The notes: generated from the letters alone by a model not told the origin. Counted from the first letter of the stretch, positions 12,001 to 22,921 are shown. The stretch: 64,000 nucleotides of DNA from Episyrphus balteatus (GCF_945859705.1 NC_079137.1:64202552-64266551); one strand, 5' to 3'. A program made the numbers and translations.

Positions 12001-15000
12001 AGCCTTTGACAAGGTTTGGCATGAGGGACTTGAGTACAAACTGCAAAGGGATCTTCCCAGACAGTACTATGAAATATTAAAATCGTACATCTCAGACCGA
12101 TTGTTTAGAGTAAGGTACGATCAAGAATATTCGGAATTGAAGAAAATAGAAGCCGGTGTACCACAAGGAAGTGTCCTAGGTCCTACCCTGTATTTACTAT
12201 ACACAAGGGATATCCCAGTTGGGAATCACACCATAATGGCTACTTTTGCAGATGATACCGCAATTTTGGTACCCGACAAATGTGTCTCTAGGGGAGCAGT
12301 AAGGCTGCAATATGCCGTCGACACAGTCAGAGATTGGACCGAAAAATGGCGTATCAAACTCAATGAAACAAAATCTTCACATATAAACTTTACAAATAAA
12401 AAGATAAACAATATTCCAATATTCATTAATAATCAAGCTGTACCTTACGCCAATACGGCCAAATACCTTGGAATGACTTTGGATGCAAAGCTAAAGTGGA
12501 AAGAGCACATCAAAAAGAAAAGAGAAGAACTAAACTTGAAATATAGAAAAATGTACTGGTTACTTGGTAACAACTCTGATTTATCAACCCAAAACAAAAT
12601 AATGCTGTATAATCAAGTACTAAAGCCTGTTTGGACCTATGGTATCCAATTATGGGGCTGTACAAAGAAAACAAATACCGAAATCATCCAAAAATTCCAA
12701 AACAAAGTCCTTCGTGGAATAGTTAATGCACCCTGGTACATAAGAAATAGCGATCTACATCGTGACTTACAAATAGAAACGGTTACAGAAGTTGTTAAAA
12801 AATACGCTGTATCCCATAATCAGAGACTGCAATGTCATACCAATTCTGAAATGGTGTCCGTCTTGAATACAAGAAACCATGTTCGGAGATTAAGAAGAAC
12901 CAAGCCTCATGAGCTTATGGTCTAAAAAAACATGGGAAAGTATTAAAAGTTTAAACTTCCCCCAAAGTGATTTTACAAAGTTAAGAAAGAAAAATCTGAT
13001 GTCGATCTCTCAAGATTGGTCCTGATAAAGAGGTGGTTTTAGTGGTTAAGAGTCCCACACTACTTGGTGTCGAATACTGCCAAGTGTCTTTTGAAGATTT
13101 CCTCCCGTCAAAAAAAAAAAAAAAAAAAAAAAAAAATAGTTTCTAACTTTTATTTGAGAGCAACACCACAAAAAAAATGTGTACGGTGTGATAATATTTT
13201 ATTATTTTAAAAAGTTGCCCTGTTATTGTAGTTTTCAAAAAAGTATAAAAGTTCCCAAAGTTGCAGTTAGATCTCAAAATATTACATTTTTAATTCAACA
13301 AAACACGGTTTTTCAGAGGAAAAAACAACCAAAAATAAACACATTTTCTCGAACTGTTATTTGTTTATTTTTCTTTGAACTAAAGCCTCTATTTTTGTTT
13401 GTATTTTTGCTCTGAAAAACAATGTTTTGTTGAATTCAAATTGTAATATTTTGCGATCTAACTACAACTTTGGGAACTTTAATACTTTTTTGAAAACTAC
13501 AATAACAGGGCAACTTTTTAAAATAATAAACCATTATCACACCGTACACATTTTTTTTGTGGTGTTGCTCGCAAATAAAAGTTAGAAACTGACTTTTTAT
13601 AAAACTTGAAACTGTTAGCTAATTTGCAGCGAAATGGCGTATGAAATAAAAAATGTTTTGATTAATTAATTGTTCCTAATTATTTGGCAATGTTTTAGTA
13701 AAAGAATTATAAGAAACAAAAATCATTAATGGAAGCAAAATACTGTTGCAAAGTAGGGATTTTTCGCAATTTCACAAGAATTGCATTAAATCGAAAACCG
13801 TAAGGATTTGGGATGAACAAGTTACCAAATTCTGAGAGCCCTTAAGATCCCCTATCAGCATACTTCGTTTGATCCATTACTTTTGGGACACCCTGTATAT
13901 GTATTTCTTTATTGCTAAGATATATAATAAAACGCATGCCACTGTTATAGTTTGAGGTTTGAACTACAACATGTACCTAAAGTAGGGTGGTCCATTTTTT
14001 ATATTTCACATTTTTGTTGTTCCCCACTTTAAAACGTGTTACAATTTTGTATTAAACATGTAAAATATCAGCTTTTTAGCTTAGGTGGAACTGGGTGCTT
14101 AACAAGCTCAAAGTTTTTACTTTGAACTTTTTTTTCAAATTTTTCTGGTGACGTAAGTTGGGATTTAGTATACTTTTTCATGTTCTGTGGATATTATACA
14201 AATTTGTTTTGATTATTGAATTTCGAGTGTAATTTTTTTTCTGCTCAAAATAAAAAAAAAAAATGAATGAATGAAAAATTAGTTATTTGACGCGAAAAAA
14301 GATGAAATTTGTTTACTTGGTTGTCGGGAACTTGTAGCCTTATTAATTTTAAGTCAAATTACAATTCGAAGACAAGTTCTATTACGATATCATCAGATAA
14401 TGAGCGCTACAATATCTTAAGAGGGCTAAAACTCTCAGCATAAGTTGGTATTGATGTGTTTAACAATAAAACAGGTGGGGACGTTAAGATTTATATGTTT
14501 TTTTTGTTTGCCTTATAACGTGGACCACACTAATATAAAGCATGAGTTGCAGTATGCTCTGGTACAAATCACTGATAATTCGAGCTTTCAGCTGTCCAAA
14601 ACTGAATGTCTGGCCTTCAGTACAAGTTACTTCAATTTGCATCCATCAAGTTCCTGAATATGAGCCAAGTTAATTATAAATGAAAAGTGGGTTGAAGCGA
14701 AACAAATGTCAAAAATGTCTTTTTGAAGACCGACGAAAAAAAATGCATTCCTCTATCACCAATGTTAAGTTGGTTTAAAAGTTAGAAAGTCTTAAACGAA
14801 TGTCAGTTTTATCAAAGTGAGATCCTTTGCCTTCCCATCTCCCTCAAAACTAAAGAAGCACATTTATAGAGTCCTCATCTATTAGAACAGAAGTTATAAT
14901 ATCATACTAGTTCCTTTGAAGGTTTCTACTTAGTTAATGAATAAAAGAGGCGTTCCTTTGGAGTTAGTAGACTACTCGTGATATCAACACATGGTCTTCT

Positions 15001-18000
15001 ACTCGAGTAGATAGGAATGTGTAGTTGTTTTGTACTAGATTTCTACTCAGGAGTTGTGTACCACCTCCAAGGGAATCAATGAAAAGATGAAAGCCATAAT
15101 CTAGTACTTCTAGTACACTAGCCTTATTCTTTTGAGGTGGCAAAATACTACTTGTATTGTACTAGCAATTTTCAATGGAAAGCACTTCAATCAAAATCAT
15201 CTACTCGGGGATTAGAGCATGAGTAGATCTAGTAGTAAGTGTATTAGAGCACCTACTCATGAGTAGTTTAAAACCTCATTTGGAGTGATAGATGATGGCA
15301 ATTGCTTGATTTCGTTAAATGTACGCACATTAGAAACTACTAGAAAGTACTTTGCCAACTCCCAAATGAATAGAGCTAATTTATACTTATTGTACTAGAT
15401 TATGGATTCCATTTTTCCACTAGCCGCTTTCTTTAGAAGTTGGTGAACTACTCGTTAATAGATGATTAGATTAGATAGTTTAGTTTGCAGTAATAGATTT
15501 CTACTCATGTTTAGTCTACCACCTCCCAAGGAACGCAGCTATTGAAGATTTTTTCACCTCCAAACGCAAAAGAGTAACTATGAAACAATGAACTTCCGAC
15601 AATTTTTTAAATTTTCTTTGAAGTCAAGATATTTTATTATGTTTTCAGTTGACCAATTAACAAGGATCTTAAAAAGGTGCCAAGTTTAACTGTCTTTAAA
15701 AAAAAAAACTTTCAAGAAACTTAACAAGCAAAGTTCAAAGAAGCTAACTCTAAACTTAGTCAGATATATTAAAACAAGCACTTTGTCTTAGCATACTTGA
15801 GACAAAATTGGACCATAAGCCTAGTACATAGACTTTTCTCGGAATGAAAAAAATGAATGCATTCCAAAATATAAAGTGTGACGATCCATAAGTAATCAAT
15901 TTTAGTAACAAGGGAAAAAGGGGCATGAAAGTATTAAATCTTGAAATTTAAACTAATTTTACAGAGAATAAAATTGTAGTGTAATAATAGCTGTGTTTTA
16001 TTTTCCTCGTGATCCGGATCAGATCATTGTTTTTATTAGCTTTACAACAAAAGCAGGATTTTGTTTTGTTATTGTTTCTCAAATAAAATGCTCTTTAATT
16101 GAATAATGTCCAGTTTTATACAATTTCAAATTTAACTAACTAACTATACAATTTGATATTTGAAATGAGATAATTTGGGAAATTATGTCATTTCGGTTGT
16201 AGTGAAAACAGGCTATAAGTTAAGCTTGTGTCCACATCCCGTGAGATAAAAAATGAATACGTTCCACAGCATTGAATATGAGAAAACTCATTATTTGCCT
16301 ATCAAAAAAATTTTACCAGAAAAATAGACGGTGTGGAACGTAAAACTGAAAAAAGCTAATTAGAAAAACCTTAGAAAATTTAAACTTGTGGAAGATATTT
16401 ATTTTTATATAAAAGATGTATTTATATTTTTCACTTTAATTCTGTCTTTTCTGCAATGAAAACTTAAAACGTTCCACAATTGTTATGACTTACGTTTTCT
16501 GATAATCCAACCCGAATCGGTTACGGTTTAAATGAGAAGGAAAACGTAAACTTTTCAATTAAACAATGTAATTTCGAAATCTAGGCAATGGAATTTAATC
16601 TTTATCCTAATTTTGTTTTCCATTAAGAATAAACTCAGAGCCTAAGTCTTCTAGTACATTTTTTAATAAATATATTTTTGACTATTTCTTTACATAGGTA
16701 CATATTTCTATGAATCCAACTTTTAAAAAAATGTAACACGAGATAAATTTGGTATTCCTTGTTTTAAAAGTTTTATAGACCTATAATAACCCTTTTCATA
16801 TTTGAAAGAGAATAATTTTTAGATACCTCTTAAAATTAAAAAAAAAAAAACACAAAATTCAACTTACGTTCTCTGTTGCGGCGTCCGATCCCTCTGCCTT
16901 CGATTCTTAAACCAATTTGACACTTGTGTCAATGTCAATCCAGTCTTTTTGGCCAAAGTCTTTTTCTCATCAGGTGTGGGATAACGATTTGTCAAATAGC
17001 AATCTTTCAATGCATTTCGACTTTTTTCTTTAAAACAATAAACCGTTTCCTCACCATCCCAAATTGTCTTTGGCAGCGGGTATTTCTTCCGAAGTCTATA
17101 TTTATCCACCGCTCCCAATGGTCTTCCTCTTACCTTTTCAGCTTCCTTATAATGTGCCTTGAACCATAGATTCTGTAACTCCGGATGATATTTGGGGGAA
17201 AAACAATGTGATTCGAGTAGGTTGTATAGTTCATGATAGAGGGCTCTGTGATATGAGACTATTGCGCGGGCTCTGAGTATACTTTCATTGGTTTTGAATA
17301 ATTCACTGGGCGGAAGACTCCATAGGAATGTGGCTAATTTTTCAATATCACCTCGTTGTTGTAAAGCTTCACACATACATTGGATCTAAACAAAAGCATT
17401 TTTTGAAGAAATACCTAAAAATAAGTTCAATTGTCAAAACCTACCTGATCCGAACTAAAAGGCAGGCATTTTCTTCCAACATCAAAGTTCGTTGCTCCAT
17501 TCCCAAGTCCACCAATAAATTGTCCATTTGTCCTACCATTTTGGTGTAATTCTCCACCCGAAATTGAATTTTTTACCAACGATGAAGTTGTATTTCCATT
17601 TAAATCTCCAGTTGCTTCGAAAATTGCATTCAAATTGGGATAAGAACCCGGAGGTGATTTGTCAAAATCATTTGTAATATCATGAAACCTTCGTTCGATT
17701 TCTTTGTCCGTTGAGTAGGGTGAGAATTTTTCCAAGTGGAGGACAGTTTTACAGGAAATATTGCCCCGGTAGCCTAAATTATAACAAAAAATGATTCATA
17801 GAATTATTGCAGGTTGAAATATAAAAATTTGTGTGGGGTATAGAATGAAAAAAAAAAGTTTTCGAAGAATTTTTTGGTGTGACTAACGTCGAAATACATT
17901 GTCACGTTCATTTCTATGTATTTGGAGTCCGATATAATAATGCTTTCGAGGGCATAAAGTTCTTATTTCACCAGGTAAAAAGACTTTAAGTTGATTTTAT

Positions 18001-20724
18001 ATAGAAATTAATGAAAACTTTGTCAATGACATAGGTGCTTAAAGTCTCACCATAAACACCCATATACAAGCAATGTAATCGAAGATATGTCTAGAATTCA
18101 ACTATTCATGAGGCAAAAGGAATATGATACCACGAGACAGTAGAATGTTTTTTTGTTTGTTTTATTTTTTTTTTTCTTTGGCGCTTGAATTTTTGTGATT
18201 ATTTGGCAATAAAACTTTAATAAACAATTTTTTTGTTGTTCGTTATTATTCACATTCAGTCCAGCTGGGAGGTCAAAAGTTTTTGGAACCTGGGAACCAC
18301 TTTGAAAAATTTAATACCATTTTGAGGCAACTATCAAACTTTTGTGTTTGTTAAAAGGTTTAGAAGTTTTGCAGACATTTTCGTAAATTGATTTATTTTT
18401 TGGACTTTCAAAAAGTATAGGTAAACAGTCTTCCAACTCCATATCCATAATGCTGCTGCCTAGCCTGCACCTCAGAGAATTTCGTGAAAACTCGTTAAAA
18501 GAAAAATATGAATACTTTCCACAACATGTAACAAGTTTTTAAAAAAGGTTTAAAGGCGGGAATAAGGTTAATGTGGTATCCAAAAACTTTACAATTTTCT
18601 TAGCTATAAAGCTGGGTCCACACTAGGTTGATCATCACGTTCAACATATGCGTTCCAAATCGACATAATGTACAGTTTAACCTTTCCAAACTTGGTCAAT
18701 TGATGTGTAGCCTCAAAGTTGTAGAATATTCATCAGTTAGAATAAAATTTGGAAATCTTGAACTTTTTTTGTGTCGATTTGGAACGCATTGCTCAAAATA
18801 ATGTGGACCCAGCTTAAGAAGGTAGCTCTAGCTGTTCATGATAGTCTAGTAAATTCCAGTTCTCTCAATTTTCAGGGCGTGAAAAATGAATACGACCCAC
18901 AAATTATCACTGCAACTTCTAAGCATAAATTGGCTCGATGCAAAATGAATAATTCATTGAATGTCGTTATAAGTGTCCAATTTGCAGCTCTATTTCAGAC
19001 TCCCTTTCTTTTCAGGAATTCAGAAATTGAAATATTTATGTTTGTTTTATGTTGTGGAATATATTATTTAAGCATATCACAAAGCAAAAATTTATATTTA
19101 TTCTGTTAACTAAATCTGTTTATAACAAGTCCACAATGCGTACAAATATATTATAAAATAAGTTTCTAAGAAACATCCAAGAGGAAGAAAGAAAACATGT
19201 ATCAATTAAATAACATCAGTTCGAAAAGAATCCAAAGAAGAAGTTTGAAAGAAAGATGTAAATATTTAAAATTTTAAAAAATGAAAAAAAAAAAAAAATG
19301 TAAATACCTAATTTCGCGATACAAATTTTTTATATCTCAAATGAAGGAAAGGTTAAGGATTAGAACATTTATTATAGAAAGGCTAACTTGGGGAAGATTT
19401 AGTTTTTCGCGATGTGAAAAAAGAACAGCGTTAAGAATACTTTGGAAGATTTCAATTCCAAATTGAAAAGGAAGATTTTTATAACTATTCCGAAGGTACG
19501 TAGGTACTTATATATCCTACAAAACTTATAAACGTTGAAAAGCATTTCTGCAATCTCTACTCTCTACAATGGCGCTGACATAAATAATTCCACCCAAGGG
19601 CACATTGCACCATTCAATTTCGACGATGAAGGCCAAAATCTCCTTCCTCACGTATGAAATCATATCTAACACAAAGTCCAATACAGCAGCTGGAACTGAC
19701 GGCCTTCCTGTGGAACCTTTTGAAGCAGTAGTTGATGACCTGGTTTGGACCAACTCATCTGTCTCCTTTAGACCCTCTCTGCCATTTTATGTAAAGTCTA
19801 ACGCACTTTGTCAACAATCTGGCAGGTCCTTATCCTTATCAGTGTGGCATAAGACAAGAAAAGTACACCACCGACCAAATAATGTCATTACGGCAGATCA
19901 TGGAAAAAAAAACCAGGAACATCAAATCACCTTTTCATGGATTTCAAGGCCATTATAAAGACGTAATATTAAATAGCTTAATACGAGGCCAATATCTTGA
20001 AGTGCACAATCCTGAACAACCTGAAAAATTTCATATTTCGACCCTGCGAACTATTTCCCCTTTCGAACTCATCCCCACTTCCAATAAACCCACCAAATCT
20101 GTCGGCGGGACTTTGTTCAATCAAGATTTTCAAAAATTCTCAAAACGACTGAACGTTTTTAGTACCTTCTTCTTCATTTTCTCATATCCCGACGGAACAA
20201 TCTACCTATTAACTTTTTCGATTTTCAAAAAATGCTTATCGAATATTTTTTATTTTCAAAATTTGTTATTTCTTATTTGTCGCATGAATACAAACTTAGG
20301 ATCCACAGTCTTTTTTCCTGAAATTGTGGTGTGAAAAATATGTGGAAGGTATTCATTTCATAAAAAAAAGAATACAAGTTCCAAATATATAAGATCAAAA
20401 ATTACTACGTTCCACAAAATTTTAAGTGCCAAAATATAATTTTTTTAAAATCGCTCTCTTCCCTGAATCCACATATAAATATTATTCCAAAAATATAGAT
20501 AGGTATCCGATAATCCACTCCTTTTTCATTTTCCCCCCAAAAACACCTGCACACCCCCCAAAAAAGCACCTACCTGAATTTGGGAGAAAAATCGATCCAT
20601 ATGACGAAGGAGACATTAAATCCTGATTGATTGTCGAATCGGATGCTGTACCACCGGAACTGGTTGAATCCAAGTCGCCATTTAATGGCGACGATAAAGC
20701 CGCATCCATGTTCTTATCGAACAT
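8991..20724 (-). CDS. Six4: Six4 homeobox transcription factor (full coding span, 4 exons)
   Basis: Coding exons are 20724-20574, 17773-17445, 17385-16868 and 9096-8991; all three joins have GT and AG at the ends and keep frame, giving 367 residues (fly Six4 proteins are of similar length). Residues 1-155 are a Ser/Asn/Gly-rich N-terminus. The SIX domain runs from about F156 to 272 and contains F-L-W-S-L-P, R-G-R-P-L-G-A-V-D-K-Y-R and the P-K-T-I-W-D-G-E-E-T-V-Y-C-F-K-E-K-S-R block. The homeodomain (about 270-327) ends with W-F-K-N-R-R-Q-R-D-R. The residues D-K-Y-R-L-R and K-D-C-Y-x-x-N-R-Y-P-T-P separate it from the sine oculis (Six1/2) and Optix (Six3/6) groups and match Six4/5. The family acts in the nucleus with Eya-type partners; in flies Six4 is needed for mesoderm derivatives and gonads. 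Introns 1 and 3 (2.8 and 7.8 kb) are swollen by repeats; intron 2 is 59 bp. Confidence 0.96.
9097..10440. other. Six4 intron 3, part next to exon 4
   Basis: Intronic AT-rich DNA. Short frames at 9188-9463 and 9763-10072 resemble nothing known. A small GC-richer patch lies at about 9765-9870. No other feature supported. Confidence 0.6.
10762..13137 (+). mobile_element. 5'-truncated Jockey-clade non-LTR retrotransposon
   Basis: The insertion is bounded by a perfect 8-bp target duplication AGTTTCTA (10754-10761 and 13138-13145); the undisturbed target can be read in the opposite arm of the host palindrome. It begins inside the endonuclease domain, carries the reverse transcriptase frame to 12925, has a roughly 180-bp 3' tail and ends with about 27 A. 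ORF1 and most of the endonuclease are missing, as usual for target-primed reverse transcription that stops early. The intact frame, tail and duplication suggest a recent insertion. Confidence 0.96.
10763..12925 (+). CDS. Reverse transcriptase (Jockey clade), N-terminally truncated
   Basis: The frame is open from the insertion point at 10763 without an ATG and runs to TAA at 12925, about 720 residues. The first 50 residues are the end of the apurinic-type endonuclease (P-T-Y-W-P-S-D and S-S-D-H-T-P-V). The reverse transcriptase follows: K-S-P-G-Y-D-L-I, S-Y-R-P-I-S-L-I-P, F-G-F-R-N-K-H-S-T, motif A F-L-D-V-A-Q-A-F-D, motif B G-V-P-Q-G-S-V-L-G-P, motif C F-A-D-D and K-Y-L-G-M-T-L-D, each in the usual order. 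The catalytic aspartates of motifs A and C are present. K-S-P-G-Y-D and F-A-D-D are typical of Jockey-like elements. The protein would copy its own RNA at a nicked target, but this copy lacks a start and most of the endonuclease, so it is a dead-on-arrival copy with a conserved frame. Confidence 0.95.
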   Translation, partial: SSRSPTYWPSDTNKIPDLIDFFVAKGIKRNHISVEGNYDLSSDHTPVILSLSELEVIEKSNPKLVNKKTNWSDFRERLLSFINLRSPMDTIEQIDHEVEQFIADVQQAAEESTPTFSNRRQNEIKYPLEIRELIIEKRRARRKWQNTRFPDDKTTFNRISNNLKKQIYKFKNDSLSTFLKNLTTDASTDFSLWKAAKRLKRPQLLNSPLKSQDGKWIGNPKEKANLFAEHLANVFKPYPTNAAENSLQLVDKIDESEIPIVRLKEVKSMCLHQLSNKKSPGYDLITAQVMKEMPLKAFIKLQYIINACLKQRYVPHHWKIAEVIVIPKQGKPPTEVTSYRPISLIPIMAKVFEKLLLKRLSKIIEERRLIPNHQFGFRNKHSTIDQVHRITDVIEKALEEKQVCSAIFLDVAQAFDKVWHEGLEYKLQRDLPRQYYEILKSYISDRLFRVRYDQEYSELKKIEAGVPQGSVLGPTLYLLYTRDIPVGNHTIMATFADDTAILVPDKCVSRGAVRLQYAVDTVRDWTEKWRIKLNETKSSHINFTNKKINNIPIFINNQAVPYANTAKYLGMTLDAKLKWKEHIKKKREELNLKYRKMYWLLGNNSDLSTQNKIMLYNQVLKPVWTYGIQLWGCTKKTNTEIIQKFQNKVLRGIVNAPWYIRNSDLHRDLQIETVTEVVKKYAVSHNQRLQCHTNSEMVSVLNTRNHVRRLRRTKPHELMV
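13896..14949. other. Six4 intron 3, middle part
   Basis: AT-rich intronic DNA. A 70-codon frame at 14445-14657 resembles nothing known. Nothing else supported. Confidence 0.55.
14950..15535. mobile_element. Inverted-repeat element, CGTTCCTTTGG ends, CTAGTA-rich
   Basis: Left end GCGTTCCTTTGGAGTTAGTAG and right end CTACCACCTCCCAAGGAACGC are imperfect reverse complements. The interior repeats short CTAGTACT / ACTCGAGTAG-like words and is partly self-complementary. The ends match those of the larger element at 40350-41276, so this is a second member of one non-autonomous family. No coding frame. Confidence 0.75.
15536..16867. other. Six4 intron 3, part next to exon 3
   Basis: AT-rich intronic DNA holding several copies of a GTGGAACGTATTCAT-like word (15842-15870, 16252-16269, 16331-16347, 16460-16483), discussed in the findings. 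The intron opens with a consensus GTAAGT donor at 16867-16862. Confidence 0.6.
16868..17385 (-). CDS. Six4: Six4 exon 3 (SIX domain and homeodomain)
   Basis: 518 nt encoding residues 161-332 plus two bases of codon 333. It carries nearly the entire SIX domain and the homeodomain, so it is the exon that defines the family. The acceptor is TTTAG at 17386-17390 and the donor GTAAGT starts at 17867 minus 1000, i.e. 16867. It is the most GC-rich stretch of the locus. Confidence 0.97.
17445..17773 (-). CDS. Six4: Six4 exon 2
   Basis: 329 nt, acceptor AATTTAG and donor CAG|GTAGGT, encoding residues 51-160. Ser/Asn/Gly-rich with no clear motif until the end, where P-F-S-S-D-Q starts the SIX domain and continues into I-Q-C-M-C-E-A-L of exon 3 across a 59-bp intron (17386-17444). 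Confidence 0.93.
17774..18608. other. Six4 intron 1, part next to exon 2
   Basis: AT-rich intronic DNA with no supported feature apart from a GTGGAAAGTATTCAT-like word at 18505-18525. Confidence 0.55.
18609..18815. mobile_element. Miniature inverted-repeat element, AAGCTGGGTCCACA ends
   Basis: Ends AAGCTGGGTCCACA and TGTGGACCCAGCTT are exact complements 207 bp apart, and a second inner pair (ATGCGTTCCAAATCGACA and its complement) extends the palindrome. Flanks begin with TA. Non-coding; inside Six4 intron 1. Confidence 0.82.
18816..19649. other. Six4 intron 1, middle part
   Basis: AT-rich intronic DNA. The 112-codon frame at 18771-19109 overlaps the end of the miniature element and looks like chance. 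Nothing else supported. Confidence 0.5.
19650..19965 (+). pseudogene. Decayed non-LTR reverse transcriptase fragment
   Basis: Two pieces of a reverse transcriptase can be read in different frames. About 19675-19745 reads A-A-G-T-D-G-L-P-V-E-P-F, the familiar K-A-A-G-x-D-G-L-P-A-E-L-F block. About 19825-19960 reads Y-Q-C-G-I-R-Q-E-K-Y-T-T-D-Q-I-M-S-L-R-Q-I-M-E-K, the G-F-R-x-x-K-S-T-x-D-Q-I block. The sequence between them is much shorter than in a working enzyme, and frames change, so this is an old deleted copy of an element unrelated to the Jockey copy at 10.8 kb. It lies in Six4 intron 1. Confidence 0.75.
19966..20573. other. Six4 intron 1, part next to exon 1
   Basis: The first 120 bases may be more of the decayed retroelement. 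The rest is AT-rich intron with two GTGGAACG-like words (20341-20361, 20401-20420). Confidence 0.5.
20574..20724 (-). CDS. Six4: Six4 exon 1 (start codon)
   Basis: ATG at 20724 followed by 50 codons and one base, then donor CAG|GTAGGT. The peptide is Ser/Asp/Gly-rich with no known motif. A second in-frame ATG lies at residue 6. The first ATG was chosen because the frame is open only from there; a longer 5' exon cannot be excluded. Confidence 0.85.
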
Positions 20725-22124
20725 TTTTTCAAAATATTTAACACACAGTTATTCTTTTACACAAATATACACAAAAATCATTCTATTCACAGAAATAATA
20801 TTATTTGATATCCACTCCTCCAATTTATTAACATTATTTTGAAATTTAAGATATTCCTTAAATTAGCACTGATTAAATTTCAATTGGTTTTGTTTTTTTG
20901 GTATTTTTGTTTTGCATTCAAAAAGTATACGGATAAGTCCAACCGATCGCGACGAATATTCTTATTGAACTAATAAGTTTGAAAAAGTACATTTCATATC
21001 GAGGCCAAAGAAACAATTTTCAATACGAGGCTAACAACGATAAAAGGGATGATATTGCTTGCTGGTGGCGGTCTTTTCTGTGGCTCTGCGACAGTAGAAT
21101 TAACTTGTGTAGGTGTATTTTATGTTGAGCAGTGCATATTTTCCTAGGAACATATTGAATTGGAACGAAAATGTTTTTCTGTATAAACAAGTATTGCGCA
21201 TGAATGTTGAATTCTTAGGGGTGAGAAATATTCAATTCGAATTAGGGGTGAATGAAAAAAGGCGGTTCCATGTGTAGAAATTTGGGCGCCATTTTTTTTT
21301 TTTTTGGTTTTATTAAAAAATTTTTTTTATTGTTTTTTTTAGAAAAAAATTTTATAAGAAAAAAAATATTCAAGTAGGTTTTAGAGAAAAAGGTGTTAAA
21401 TTTGTCACCTTGACCCAAAGAAATCCTTTTCAGTTTTGTTTTAGACAGTTTAAAGTGTTCTTGTTGCATTTTTAAAAGTGAATTTTTAAATTAGATCAAT
21501 AAATATTAAGCAGTAAATGGTACTGATAAGTAAAGAAATCAATTTAACAAATCCGTCAGAAAAAAATAAATAAAATTTAAAACGGAAATTTTAGAGATTT
21601 GATGATCTGACTGCGATTTCAATAAATAAGTTATGTGGAACGTATTCATATAAGTAAAGTATGTATGTAATATGTATATAATCATTTTATTCGATTTTTT
21701 TAAAATAAAGTTGTTCTTATTTCCTGTTTTACGGTGTTGATAAAAATACTTATACTTATAATGGAAACGAACCAAAATCTTTCTCTCAAAATCACCAGTC
21801 TATAAATGTGGTCCTATACTCATATCTGCGTTCGCTTATGAAATGACACAAAATGTTGAAGCTGTTATACGACTAGCGACAATATGCGTGTTTATTGGCA
21901 AAGCTATCCGCAGTAGGATTTCCCAAATATCAACACTGGACAAAAATTCTATCCGCAGCTTAGTTTAGCTTAGGTATATTACCATCGGCAGCTGCATGTT
22001 GTTTTTGTAATGCATGTAAACGCCAACTGCGGATATGGATATCAATGCCAAAAAGACACAGCAAATGATGCAGAGCCCTCATTATATATGGGCCCCAATA
22101 TGTAGGGCCTTTCAAGATATAAAG
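20725..22124. other. Six4 upstream region
   Basis: Should hold the Six4 5' untranslated region and core promoter. A GC-richer patch (about 21040-21110) and a GTGGAACGTATTCAT word (21632-21648) stand out. About 21900-22040 contains TATCCGCAG and CTGCGGATA words that may belong to a small palindromic element. Short frames at 21242-21775 look like chance. Confidence 0.45.
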
Positions 22125-22398
22125 CACACGGAGAAAAAAGACACTCTAAAAACTATTGGAATCTGTATTACATTTATAATTATATCACTTTGCAAAGTTT
22201 ATGCCCAAAGAAAAAAAAATCTTTTTACATTAAAGGCAAAATCCATTTATTTTTCTACTTCGGTTTAATTTTTAAATTTTAATAAGAGTGCAGAAAAATT
22301 TAATGAGAACTTACTTCATTCTTAGCACATAGACTTTAATTTTTGTAGAATATTATTATTAAAATTAAAGTGCCTAAGTGAATTAATTTTCTCTGTGT
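22125..22398. mobile_element. Miniature element with ACACAGAGAAAA-type ends, copy A
   Basis: Left end CACACGGAGAAAAAAG and right end TTAATTTTCTCTGTGT are imperfect complements 274 bp apart. The same terminal word bounds the next element at 22486-22921. Non-coding. Confidence 0.6.
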
Positions 22399-22485
22399 AG
22401 AGTTCCAGGAGATAAAGAACATTTTCGAAGAAATGTTTCATTGAGATCACTTGTTTTTTTAAGATAGACCTAACCAAGCGTGTTT

Positions 22486-22921
22486 CTACACAGAGAAAAA
22501 TATGACCCGCTAAAAACTAAAAGATTGCCATATTGTTTTACCGTCCATACATTTCATAAGGAAATCTTATTAAAAACAACGATTAATAAGGTTTTTTTAA
22601 GGAGATTTCTTATTATTTTTATAGAGAAAATCTTATTAAAATTTGACTGAAAAGTTGATTTTTTTTGCAACTTAGCACTAGAACAAAAATCGCGATCAAT
22701 ATTTTCATGGCAGGTTGGTTCAGGTGGTAAGGTGGGCGACTAATGATTTGAAGTCTCCAGTTCGATTCCCAGACTGGTCATCGTTTTTTTTATTTTTTTG
22801 CAGATTTTAAAACAATAAGGAAAACCCGATTGTTTTAATAAGGTTTCCTTCTTGGATGAAAACCATAGAGAAATCTTATTGTTTTTGTTCTATTTTATGT
22901 GGTCTATTTTTCTCTGTGTAG
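22486..22921. mobile_element. Miniature element with ACACAGAGAAAA ends and an internal tRNA-like segment, copy B
   Basis: Ends CTACACAGAGAAAAATATGA and the complementary CTATTTTTCTCTGTGTAG bound 436 bp. Inside, AAATCTTATTAAAA-like words repeat, and a tRNA-like stretch lies at 22709-22782. No coding frame. Confidence 0.75.
22709..22782 (+). repeat. tRNA-derived (SINE-like) segment
   Basis: GGTTGGTTCAGGTGGTAAGG resembles an A-box region and AGTTCGATTCCC an RNA polymerase III B box, about 35 bases apart as in tRNAs, followed by a T run. The acceptor stem does not pair properly, so this is not a working tRNA gene. It sits inside the inverted-repeat element 22486-22921. Confidence 0.5.

Larger units (their letters stand above)
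10441..13895. mobile_element. Palindromic Tc1/mariner-type element, split by a Jockey insertion
   Basis: Terminal inverted repeats start CAGGGTGTCCCAAAAGTAA at 10441 and end with the exact complement at 13895, and both sides are flanked by TA, the target duplication of the Tc1/mariner superfamily. Without the retrotransposon at 10762-13137 the element is about 1.07 kb and is almost one full palindrome centred near 13350: the sequence from 10441 to 10761 reappears reversed at about 13575-13895, and 13146-13340 is mirrored by 13370-13580. There is no transposase frame, so it is non-autonomous. It lies inside Six4 intron 3. Confidence 0.88.

Noticed and set aside
10891..12426. Minus-strand frames of 118 and 66 codons
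   Set aside because: Antisense shadows of the Jockey reverse transcriptase frame.
16924..17549. Plus-strand frames over the Six4 exons
   Set aside because: Shadows of the Six4 coding strand, which has the SIX domain and homeodomain.
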